A stretch of 5,184 nucleotides of DNA from assembly GCA_934339215.1 (NCBI GenBank), contig CAKRHU010000145.1, forward strand, positions 1 through 5,184, read 5' to 3'. The stretch comes from an uncultured Lacticaseibacillus sp. Its GTDB lineage: Bacteria; Bacillota; Bacilli; Lactobacillales; Lactobacillaceae. Made by a program: the position numbers and the translations under genes. Positions 1-5,102 of the stretch are shown piece after piece (positions within the stretch are counted from its first letter, which is position 1; each line of letters opens with the position of its first letter). The notes under the pieces were generated by a model. The model ran no database searches. It saw only the letters and a list, made by a program, of their open reading frames with translations, and was not told the origin of the DNA.

Positions 1-525
1 TTTGACATCCCCACTATGATTCAGATCTTACAAGTCAACGACCCGCTTTTGCCACAACAGCCAGTCTTACCAGTCACTGCCACACAATTCATCGATCCGG
101 ATGCCATTCAACAGCTTTGCGCTTATAATGCCACCCGTCCAGCTGATGAACAACTCGTGCTCAGCTTAAGCGAGTTGCCGGTGTTTGCAGACTTTCGCCA
201 AGCTTCAAAACTGTATCATCAAGCGGGCATTCATGTGGTGTTAGTGATCAATAATCTCCAACCTTATCAAAATACTCGCCAAGTCCGCCAGTGGATCCCG
301 TATTACGATGAATTAGAAATCGACTTGGACACCTTAGCACCGCGTTTTGGCGAACCTGGTTTTGCCGAAAAAATGCAAACTTGGCAACAAGCGTTAACCG
401 ATACCGGTAAAAATTTGATCGTTTCCGGTATCGCCAACCGTAACGATGTCCAAACCATTCGCAACTTAGGCATTCAATTTGGCCGCGGGAAATATTTCGC
501 TGAGCCGACTTTGCCCCGCATGTAA
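1..525 (+). CDS. Degenerate EAL-domain protein, 5' partial
   Basis: The frame is open from the first base of the window. The first ATG (position 16) has no ribosome binding site before it, so the gene very probably starts upstream and only its last 174 codons are here. The pattern resembles the C-terminal half of an EAL (cyclic-di-GMP phosphodiesterase) barrel. LVLSLSEL (about residues 52-59 from base 1) sits where LEITES is expected, VLVINNLQPY where the DDFG loop lies, LEIDLD where KID lies, VSGIANRND where AEGVE lies, and GRGKYFAEPTLP resembles the terminal QGYYFaxPlP. The metal-binding acidic residues of active EAL enzymes are mostly replaced, so I infer a catalytically dead domain that may act as a ligand sensor or scaffold. 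The family call rests on motif spacing alone. It could be another TIM-barrel remnant. A terminator follows 22 nt after the stop. Confidence 0.6.
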   Translation, partial: FDIPTMIQILQVNDPLLPQQPVLPVTATQFIDPDAIQQLCAYNATRPADEQLVLSLSELPVFADFRQASKLYHQAGIHVVLVINNLQPYQNTRQVRQWIPYYDELEIDLDTLAPRFGEPGFAEKMQTWQQALTDTGKNLIVSGIANRNDVQTIRNLGIQFGRGKYFAEPTLPRM

Positions 526-545
526 ACATTTCCCGGGAAATATTT
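486..545 (+). repeat. 12-bp direct repeat spanning the end of the EAL-like gene
   Basis: CGGGAAATATTT occurs at 486-497 inside the gene's last codons and again at 534-545 just after the stop. The second copy overlaps the perfect 14-base palindrome ATTTCCCGGGAAAT (528-541), which lies directly before the terminator. It may be a small duplication or chance. No function is assigned. Confidence 0.5.
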
Positions 546-547
546 TG

Positions 548-578
548 AAGCATCCGCTATTTTGTGGATGCTTTTTTT
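548..578 (+). terminator. Intrinsic terminator after the EAL-like gene
   Basis: AAGCATCCGC (548-557) pairs with GTGGATGCTT (564-573), giving ten base pairs including one G-U, with a six-base loop. A run of seven T follows (572-578). It ends the transcript of the EAL-like gene and insulates the downstream regulator gene. Confidence 0.9.
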
Positions 579-651
579 GTGATGCCAAGCTTCTAAGCGT
601 GAATTTTGATGAAACCGTTTGTATTCTTAAGTCAGAAAGGTGTGAGGCAGC

Positions 652-1191
652 ATGACGATCGGTGAACAATTACAAACAGCAAGACAAGCACAACAGCTGA
701 CCCAACAACAAGTCGCCACACAGTTACACGTGGCCAGACAAACCATTTCCAACTGGGAAACTGCGCGCAGTTATCCTGATATCACGAGCTTAATTGCCCT
801 CAGCGATTTGTACGAAGTGTCTTTAGATCAGCTCCTGAAATCCGATGCGATGTTGTTAGCCAATCTCAAACAAAAAGAGCAAACCCGGCCTACGACAAAA
901 GCCACTTATTACTTAACGGCGATGATCGCCTACTTAGCCTTAGGCATTGGGCTGGCCCATGGTTGGGACTTGGCGGTAGCAGATATGTCACCTTTAGTTG
1001 AATATGTGTTGATCCTGGTGGTGTATCTCTGCATCCCGGTGATTTTTATCACCGGCAAACGCTATCGGCACGCTTATCACTTGGCGAATCAAATGCTGCA
1101 ACATCGCCGCAGTGTGATCGGCTTGATGATTATCACAGTAGGCTTTGGTGTGGTCGCAAATGGGCCGGTTGGCCTGAATGGATCGAGTTGA
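652..1191 (+). CDS. XRE-family helix-turn-helix regulator with C-terminal membrane segments, probably frameshifted
   Basis: The 179-residue product begins with a classic XRE/Cro-type DNA-binding domain (residues about 4-62). The helix-turn-helix is at about 17-36 (TQQQVATQLHVARQTISNWE), and the SYPDITSLIALSDLY continuation is typical of this family. A short linker leads to three hydrophobic segments at about 86-104, 114-134 and 153-170. This is the common Firmicute architecture of a membrane-anchored XRE regulator. AGAAAGG (634-640) and GTGAGG (642-647) lie before the ATG. No convincing promoter was seen. The protein stops at 1191 soon after its third segment, but another frame continues plausibly to 1256, so the gene is probably frameshifted late and keeps its DNA-binding part. 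Target genes are unknown. The neighbouring transporter leader with its palindromic promoter is one possibility, without direct evidence. Confidence 0.85.
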   Translation: MTIGEQLQTARQAQQLTQQQVATQLHVARQTISNWETARSYPDITSLIALSDLYEVSLDQLLKSDAMLLANLKQKEQTRPTTKATYYLTAMIAYLALGIGLAHGWDLAVADMSPLVEYVLILVVYLCIPVIFITGKRYRHAYHLANQMLQHRRSVIGLMIITVGFGVVANGPVGLNGSS

Positions 1192-1256
1192 GGAGCGTCA
1201 CCATCATCGCTGGTGGCTTGACTTATTATTGGCATCGCACTGATGCGCGCCAGTGA
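1161..1256 (+). pseudogene. Out-of-frame C-terminal remnant of the XRE membrane regulator
   Basis: In the frame one base behind that of the regulator, codons from 1161 read WAGWPEWIELR, then SVTIIAGGLTYYWHRTDARQ, and stop at TGA 1254-1256. That gives a short polar linker, a hydrophobic stretch and a basic/polar tail, which is what a fourth membrane segment and C-terminus would look like. The in-frame end (GPVGLNGSS) is abrupt. The simplest reading is loss of one base somewhere around 1160-1190, which removed about 20-25 residues. No slippery heptamer was recognised, so programmed frameshifting is less likely than mutation or a sequencing error. Confidence 0.5.
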
Positions 1257-1357
1257 TCCTCAGACAAAAATTTCTCAACCTTAGCGCAAGTTTTCCCGCA
1301 AAAACGTCCTTGATACATGAAGAACTGTAGCAACGTAATCGCATAGGCCGCTACGCC

Positions 1358-1393
1358 AAAGCCCACGAAATTAAATTCAATTTCGTGGGCTTT
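1358..1393. terminator. Long-stem bidirectional terminator between convergent genes
   Basis: AAAGCCCACGAAATT (1358-1372) pairs perfectly over 15 bp with AATTTCGTGGGCTTT (1379-1393), leaving a six-base loop. Only three T follow directly on either strand, with a second TTT at 1401-1403 on the plus strand. It lies between the regulator gene and the convergent small membrane protein gene, so it probably serves both. Apart from this hairpin I see nothing in 1257-1418. Confidence 0.75.
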
Positions 1394-1418
1394 GTGTGTC
1401 TTTGACGAAATGGATCTA

Positions 1419-1607
1419 CTAAGAATTGACGAGGCCGACCAAAAACAAAAACCAATAAAGTCCGGTACCGACTGTCGCCAAGCCGATGACGGTTAACACA
1501 ATCGTCCAAAATTTTGAGAATTTTCCATTCAATGCTGCAATAATCAACACGATCCCCACTACCACTAAGATCACTGCGATCACAACCCACGGGATGATCA
1601 CTGACAT
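1419..1607 (-). CDS. Small two-helix membrane protein
   Basis: A 62-residue, very hydrophobic protein with two predicted membrane helices at about residues 4-26 and 34-58. They are joined by a short basic turn (NGKFSKF), so it is probably a helical hairpin in the cytoplasmic membrane. I chose the ATG at 1607-1605 because a perfect AGGAGG (1620-1615) lies 7 nt before it. A longer frame starting at 1628 would begin upstream of and run through that site. I do not recognise the family and assign no function. It is a single gene with its own promoter and a cre-like site, so expression may depend on carbon source. Convergent to the XRE regulator gene and divergent from the transporter leader. Confidence 0.75.
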   Translation of the reverse strand: MSVIIPWVVIAVILVVVGIVLIIAALNGKFSKFWTIVLTVIGLATVGTGLYWFLFLVGLVNS

Positions 1608-1641
1608 CTTATCTCCTCCTCGGTCCACCCATTGCCCGTTT

Positions 1642-1655
1642 TAAAAGCGCTTTCT
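1642..1655. promoter_or_regulatory. cre-like catabolite-response site
   Basis: TAAAAGCGCTTTCT, with the perfect ten-base palindrome AAAGCGCTTT at its core, matches 12 of 14 positions of the CcpA consensus TGWAANCGNTNWCA. The mismatches are the second and last positions. It lies directly at and after the inferred start of the minus-strand transcript (about 1656), where bound CcpA would be expected to block transcription. Identification is by consensus only. Confidence 0.55.
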
Positions 1656-1662
1656 TATTACG

Positions 1663-1671
1663 ATTATATCA
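1663..1671 (-). promoter_or_regulatory. Extended -10 promoter of the small membrane protein gene
   Basis: Read on the minus strand, TGATATAAT gives a perfect TATAAT (1668-1663) preceded by the TG of an extended -10 element. No good -35 is visible; the best candidate, TGCATT, has a 16-base spacer. Transcription would start near 1656, leaving a leader of about 49 nt with the AGGAGG at its end. Confidence 0.65.
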
Positions 1672-1705
1672 GCGCAGGCAACGCAATGCACCAAGGATCT
1701 CGTTT

Positions 1706-1715
1706 GTTGGCCAAC
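1706..1715. promoter_or_regulatory. Palindrome between the divergent promoters
   Basis: GTTGGCCAAC is a perfect ten-base palindrome lying 15 bases upstream of the transporter -35 box and about 35 bases upstream of the opposite -10. Its position would suit a regulator that acts on either promoter. No protein can be named, and a palindrome of this size can occur by chance. Confidence 0.25.
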
Positions 1716-1730
1716 CAGCTGCCAAACTCA

Positions 1731-1759
1731 TTGTTTTCTCATCACCCTCATGCTATATT
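1731..1759 (+). promoter_or_regulatory. Promoter of the attenuator leader and transporter-peptidase unit
   Basis: TTGTTT (1731-1736) is separated by 17 bases from TATATT (1754-1759). The -10 is preceded by TGC, which makes it an extended -10. Transcription should start near 1766, about 22 nt before the upstream ORF and about 195 nt before the transporter start codon. No other promoter of this quality was seen ahead of the transporter or the peptidase. Confidence 0.7.
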
Positions 1760-1767
1760 AATAGCAT
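1750..1767. promoter_or_regulatory. Inverted repeat covering the -10 box and start site (possible operator)
   Basis: ATGCTAT (1750-1756) and ATAGCAT (1761-1767) form a perfect 7+7 inverted repeat around a four-base spacer. It covers the -10 box and the inferred transcription start, which is typical of a repressor operator. It could equally form a hairpin only in part of the RNA, because most of it lies upstream of the start. The regulator is unknown. Confidence 0.45.
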
Positions 1768-1787
1768 CAATCTTTCGAGGTAAGGTC

Positions 1788-1844
1788 ATGTTGATTCAAT
1801 GGTTAACGATCGCGCATGCAAATTTTAACAAAATTGCCGCTTAG
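1788..1844 (+). CDS. Upstream ORF / leader peptide of the attenuator (18 codons)
   Basis: The peptide MLIQWLTIAHANFNKIAA starts at an ATG with GAGG (1777-1780) seven bases upstream and AAGG (1782-1785) closer in. The stop is TAG at 1842-1844. The start codon and first seven codons form the 5' arm of leader stem P1, and the stop lies in the 5' arm of P3. There is no run of one amino acid, so classic amino-acid-starvation attenuation is not indicated. The arrangement resembles leader peptides of drug-inducible resistance genes, where a stalled ribosome changes the downstream fold. It has only modest hydrophobicity and is unlikely to be a membrane toxin. Translation is inferred from the ribosome binding site and its placement in the structure. 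Confidence 0.5.
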   Translation: MLIQWLTIAHANFNKIAA

Positions 1845-1897
1845 GGGTGGAGTCTGCCCTAAAATCGTTCATCGTTGATCAACATACCGCCAAGCTG

Positions 1898-1928
1898 AAC
1901 CCAACATGCTGCGGTGTGTTGGGTTTTT
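1898..1928 (+). terminator. Intrinsic terminator (attenuator) ahead of the transporter gene
   Basis: AACCCAACA (1898-1906) pairs with TGTTGGGTT (1917-1925), nine perfect base pairs with a ten-base loop, followed by T to 1928. It lies between a strong promoter and the transporter ribosome binding site, with no complete ordinary gene before it, so it should act as a leader attenuator. Its 3' arm is also the partner of the antiterminator segment at 1879-1890. Confidence 0.8.
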
Positions 1929-1961
1929 GTCTGCATTTTTTTGCAGGCTGAGGAGTTTCAC

Positions 1962-3128
1962 GTGAAAATCAAAAAACAATTATGGCGCGCTTATGCCTAC
2001 AGTTTCTTGGCATATTGCGGCATCACCCAACTGTGGGTGATTTATTTATCCCAACTCGGTTTATCTTTAGTTCAAGTCGGCTTATGCGAAAGTATTTTCC
2101 ATGTGGCCAGTTTCTTATGCGAAGTCCCTTCTGGGGTACTAGCAGATCGTTTCACGTATAAACGGATGCTGACACTGTCGCGGATCGCGGCATTGATCAG
2201 TGCCGCGATGATGCTTTGGCAAGGTGGATTCTTGTGGTTTGCCGTCAGCTTTGTGGTGTCGGCTTGGGCGTACAACTTGCAATCTGGCACGTTAGAAGCA
2301 TTGGTGTATGAATCACTAAAGGCTGAAGGACAAGAGGCTGCTTATCCGCATGCCACCAGTGTGATGAATGCGGTGATCGAAGTCTCTGCTACTGGCGGTT
2401 TGCTGTTGGCAGGCTTATTGGTACACGGTCACTTGGCTTGGAGTTACATCTTGGCCGTCGCTTTGGCTGGCTTAGCCATGTTTGTCGTCAGCCAACTCGA
2501 TGAACCAGCGACGCACCAACCGCAAGCCAGTCACACCACGATCAAAACGATCATCACCACCGCTTGGCAAGTGCTCCAACAAGACCGTGGCTTATTTGCT
2601 TTGATGGGCTTTGACGCGATTTTTTCTGCGCTGACCACAGGATTTTTCTATTATTTCCAACAAGTCATGCAAGTGCGACATTTCCCCAGTTGGTTAATCA
2701 CCACCGCACTGGCTGGCGCATCGACCACTGCGATCATCGCCATTCGCCTAGCACCGCACTTGTTAAAACATGCCAAACAACGGGTACTGATCGGCTTGGC
2801 AGTGATGTTGTGTGCCACCTTTTTACTGGCTGCATTGAATACGAATAGCGTATTAGTCGGCTTGTATCTGCTCAATTATGCGTTGTCTGCTTTGTTGCCG
2901 CCGATTTTTAACGTGTATTACAACGACCGCATCCCCAGCTCCCAGCGTGCAACCTTGTTGTCTGTAGCTTCGTTATTGTTCTCTTTGGCAATGATCGGCT
3001 TATTCCCACTGTTAGGCTGGCGCATCGATCAGGTCGGCTTTGCCCAAACCTTTACAGAAGCTGGGATCGGGTTAAGTGGGCTGTTGATCATCAGTTTAGG
3101 TCTTGCTTCACGGTACCGAAAAGATTAG
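1962..3128 (+). CDS. MFS-family transporter, probable exporter
   Basis: A 388-residue membrane protein of usual length for a 12-helix major facilitator. Hydrophobic segments run from about residue 10 to 384. GVLADRFTYKR (58-68) fits MFS motif A between helices 2 and 3, with GxLaDrxgrkr spacing. A polar central loop (about 180-205) separates the two six-helix halves. The type is common among Gram-positive drug/H+ antiporters, but the substrate cannot be read from the sequence. GTG at 1962 is preferred because GAGGAG (1950-1955) lies six bases before it. A frame-open GTG at 1914 lies inside the terminator hairpin and would add an implausible sequence. The gene follows the attenuator leader, which implies inducible expression. 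The peptidase gene begins 32 nt after its stop, so the two are probably co-transcribed. Confidence 0.88.
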   Translation: MKIKKQLWRAYAYSFLAYCGITQLWVIYLSQLGLSLVQVGLCESIFHVASFLCEVPSGVLADRFTYKRMLTLSRIAALISAAMMLWQGGFLWFAVSFVVSAWAYNLQSGTLEALVYESLKAEGQEAAYPHATSVMNAVIEVSATGGLLLAGLLVHGHLAWSYILAVALAGLAMFVVSQLDEPATHQPQASHTTIKTIITTAWQVLQQDRGLFALMGFDAIFSALTTGFFYYFQQVMQVRHFPSWLITTALAGASTTAIIAIRLAPHLLKHAKQRVLIGLAVMLCATFLLAALNTNSVLVGLYLLNYALSALLPPIFNVYYNDRIPSSQRATLLSVASLLFSLAMIGLFPLLGWRIDQVGFAQTFTEAGIGLSGLLIISLGLASRYRKD

Positions 3129-3160
3129 AATTTCATTATAAAATGATAGGAGGTCCATTT

Positions 3161-5050
3161 ATGCAAGTCACAACAACTGATTTATTTGCTTTACACACCT
3201 TTTCTAAACCACTTTTGGTGGCTGGCGGCATTATTGCCGTGGATAACTGGATCGACGCCAAAACCAACACATATCAAAGCACGCTAAACTATTTTCCAGA
3301 TCAACAACCTGAAATCAAGCTGGGATATGATCATCAACACGATACTGATCCGCAGTGGTCACATGATCAACTGGCTTTTTTGAGCCAAGCCGATGATGGC
3401 ACCACGCAAGTTTTCACCCAAAGCTTACTCGGCACGCCAGCTGTGCAGCGCACTTGGTTGAAACCTGGCGTCGACCGCTTCTTGTGGGCAGCCGATGGCC
3501 AAGGCTGGTATTTGCAAACCCATGAAAGCTTTGCGCAAAACTCTAAATTCCCCCATGCGACCCGTTTGACGCGCATGCACATCCAAGCCAACGGTAGCGG
3601 CTTGCGGCCAGAAAATACGCAAACGACTTTGTTTTATCAAGGTTTAGCCGCGGCAGATCAACACGTCTTGCATCAAAGTATGCACGCTTTTCATTTAGTG
3701 GCTGCCACTGATGACTGCTTGGCCCTCGCCTTTGAACCAGATGATCAGTTCAATGGGGATCAAAGTCCGACGATCACCACTGAACTGTTCGATCTGGCGA
3801 CTCAACAACTGACGCCGATCGTCACGGGTAATGCCAGCGCCACAAGCTTTTCTCCTGATGGCCAAAAGTTGTTGTTCGTCGGTGACCCCGGTGATGGCAC
3901 CGCGTTGGCAGATACGTTGATGATTTACGACCGCCAAGCGCAAACCTATCAAGAAATTTTCAATGATGCGCCAGAAGTTGGGAATTGGACGATTGCCGAC
4001 AGTCAACAAAACTTATCCAATGTTTGGGCCCGCTTTGTCGACAACGACCATGTGATGTTCTTGTACAGTTCAGCAGGCGAAGTCTTTTTAGCCACCAGCG
4101 ATTTAGCCGGACATTGGCAAAAACTCGACACCCCAACTGGTACGATCAGCGACTTCAATAACGATGGCGAAAAAGTCGCTTACACTTACACCAACTTCAC
4201 CACGCCGAGTCAACTGTGGGCCAACCAGGACTTGGTAGCCGACCATAATATCGCTTGGTCCAAAGCACATCAGGTCCAAACCCCAAAAGCGTTCAGTTTC
4301 CCACGCGGCGGGTATCAGATTCAAGGCTGGTACTTGCCACCTGTAGAGCCTACTGCCAAGCATCCGGCCATTTTGTCGGTTCACGGCGGACCGCATGGGG
4401 CTTACGGGAATATCTTTTTCCATGAGTTGCAAGTCTTTGCAGCCCTTGGCTTTGGCGTGATCTTCGCCAATCCGCGTGGCAGTGCCACTTATGGCCGTGA
4501 CTTCTTGGCTGGGAACTTGGCGGATTATGGTGGCGAAGATTATCAAGATCTGATGGGGGCATTAGATTACGGGCTCAAACTTGACGACACTATCGATCCT
4601 GACCATTTATACATGACTGGCGGCTCTTATGGAGGCTTCATGGCCAATTGGATGGTCACCCATACTGACCGCTTCGCTGCGATCGTCTCACAACGTGGCA
4701 TCAGTGATTGGCTGAGTTTCTATGGCACCAGTGACATCGGCTTTTTCTTCGGGAACTTGGAACTCGGCCAATACCAACTCGACGGCAGCCACCGCGACAG
4801 TTGGTGGCATCAAAGCCCACTGGCCCAAGTTCAAAATGCACACACCCCACTGCTGTTGATGCATTCTGAAGACGACTTGCGCGTCCCAGTCGGCCAAAGC
4901 GAAGAATTCTATACGGCATTAAAAGCCCAAGGTTCGCCAGTAGAATTCCTGCGCTTCCCAGACAGTAATCACGATCTCTCTCGTACCGGCTTGCCGAACT
5001 TGCGCCTTGAACGCTTAGACGCTGTGATCGATTGGTTCGATCAACATTGA
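3161..5050 (+). CDS. S9-family serine peptidase (acylaminoacyl-peptidase/prolyl oligopeptidase type)
   Basis: A 629-residue cytoplasmic peptidase without signal peptide or membrane segments. The N-terminal about 390 residues form a beta-propeller, with PD40-like repeats such as WSHDQLAFLS (from 66) and FSPDGQKLLFVG (from 230). The C-terminal alpha/beta-hydrolase domain has the oxyanion segment HGGPHG (408-413), the nucleophile Ser489 in GGSYGGF, Asp572 in HSEDDLRVP and His604 in NHDLSR, so the catalytic triad is complete. Known S9C members remove residues or acylated residues from short peptides, with the propeller limiting access to small substrates. The ATG at 3161 has AGGAGG (3148-3153) seven bases upstream. 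An earlier ATG at 3143 precedes that site and is rejected. It probably shares the transporter's transcript and ends at a strong terminator. The exact substrate is unknown. Confidence 0.92.
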   Translation: MQVTTTDLFALHTFSKPLLVAGGIIAVDNWIDAKTNTYQSTLNYFPDQQPEIKLGYDHQHDTDPQWSHDQLAFLSQADDGTTQVFTQSLLGTPAVQRTWLKPGVDRFLWAADGQGWYLQTHESFAQNSKFPHATRLTRMHIQANGSGLRPENTQTTLFYQGLAAADQHVLHQSMHAFHLVAATDDCLALAFEPDDQFNGDQSPTITTELFDLATQQLTPIVTGNASATSFSPDGQKLLFVGDPGDGTALADTLMIYDRQAQTYQEIFNDAPEVGNWTIADSQQNLSNVWARFVDNDHVMFLYSSAGEVFLATSDLAGHWQKLDTPTGTISDFNNDGEKVAYTYTNFTTPSQLWANQDLVADHNIAWSKAHQVQTPKAFSFPRGGYQIQGWYLPPVEPTAKHPAILSVHGGPHGAYGNIFFHELQVFAALGFGVIFANPRGSATYGRDFLAGNLADYGGEDYQDLMGALDYGLKLDDTIDPDHLYMTGGSYGGFMANWMVTHTDRFAAIVSQRGISDWLSFYGTSDIGFFFGNLELGQYQLDGSHRDSWWHQSPLAQVQNAHTPLLLMHSEDDLRVPVGQSEEFYTALKAQGSPVEFLRFPDSNHDLSRTGLPNLRLERLDAVIDWFDQH

Positions 5051-5064
5051 TCATCCACAAGTGC

Positions 5065-5102
5065 AAAACTCCCGCAACCAAATTTGGTCGCGGGAGTTTT
5101 TT
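5065..5102. terminator. Strong bidirectional terminator after the peptidase gene
   Basis: AAAACTCCCGC (5065-5075) pairs perfectly with GCGGGAGTTTT (5090-5100), and T continues to 5102. The interior holds a further palindrome, ACCAAATTTGGT (5077-5088), so the stem nearly continues. The A-run on the left provides a U-tract for minus-strand transcripts as well. The convergent gene's stop codon overlaps its right edge. Confidence 0.92.

Larger units (their letters stand above)
1766..1928 (+). ncRNA. Structured attenuator leader upstream of the transporter gene
   Basis: The leader RNA folds by hand into a three-way junction. The closing stem P1 pairs 1784-1810 with 1864-1888, about 24 pairs with two single-base bulges, one mismatch and two G-U pairs. 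P2 (1812-1840) has an AATTTT/AAAATT core with small bulges. P3 pairs TTAGGG (1841-1846) with CCCTAA (1857-1862). A terminator follows at 1898-1928. The P1 3' arm can instead pair with the terminator: 1879-1890 with 1911-1922, plus 1893-1895 with 1908-1910. That antiterminator excludes both P1 and the terminator. The upstream ORF runs through P1, P2 and P3, so ribosomes on it would alter the fold. This suggests termination by default and readthrough when P1 is opened, either by ribosome stalling or by a ligand. It matches no riboswitch or T-box consensus I know. Confidence 0.65.

Noticed and set aside
1608..1628. Longer minus-strand start of the small membrane protein at 1628
   Set aside because: That start would place the AGGAGG inside the coding region and has no ribosome binding site of its own.
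1632..1787. 70-codon plus-strand frame starting with TTG at 1632
   Set aside because: No ribosome binding site, and it runs through the divergent promoters, the cre-like site and the operator palindrome. Only its last 18 codons, from the ATG at 1788, have a plausible start.
1821..1835. AATTTT-AAC-AAAATT hairpin as an independent terminator
   Set aside because: All A/T stem and no following T-run; better explained as the tip of leader helix P2.
1841..1928. T-box riboswitch, because of AGGGGTGGAGTC at 1843-1854 and the following terminator
   Set aside because: The conserved T-box AGGGTGGNACCGCG core is absent, the GGTGG lies in a P3 loop rather than in the antiterminator, and no specifier-loop architecture was recognised.
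1914..1961. Upstream GTG start of the transporter at 1914
   Set aside because: It lies in the terminator stem-loop and lacks a ribosome binding site; GTG 1962 has GAGGAG six bases before it.
3137..3142. TATAAA between the transporter and the peptidase as an internal promoter
   Set aside because: No -35 at suitable distance, and transcription would begin inside the ribosome binding site.
3143..3160. Upstream ATG start of the peptidase at 3143
   Set aside because: The strong AGGAGG (3148-3153) lies after it and is well spaced for ATG 3161.
4103..4546. 147-codon minus-strand frame inside the peptidase gene (also the 126-codon one at 4701-5081)
   Set aside because: Antisense to a clearly coding S9 peptidase with conserved motifs, with no ribosome binding site or recognisable protein features; the second also runs through the terminator.
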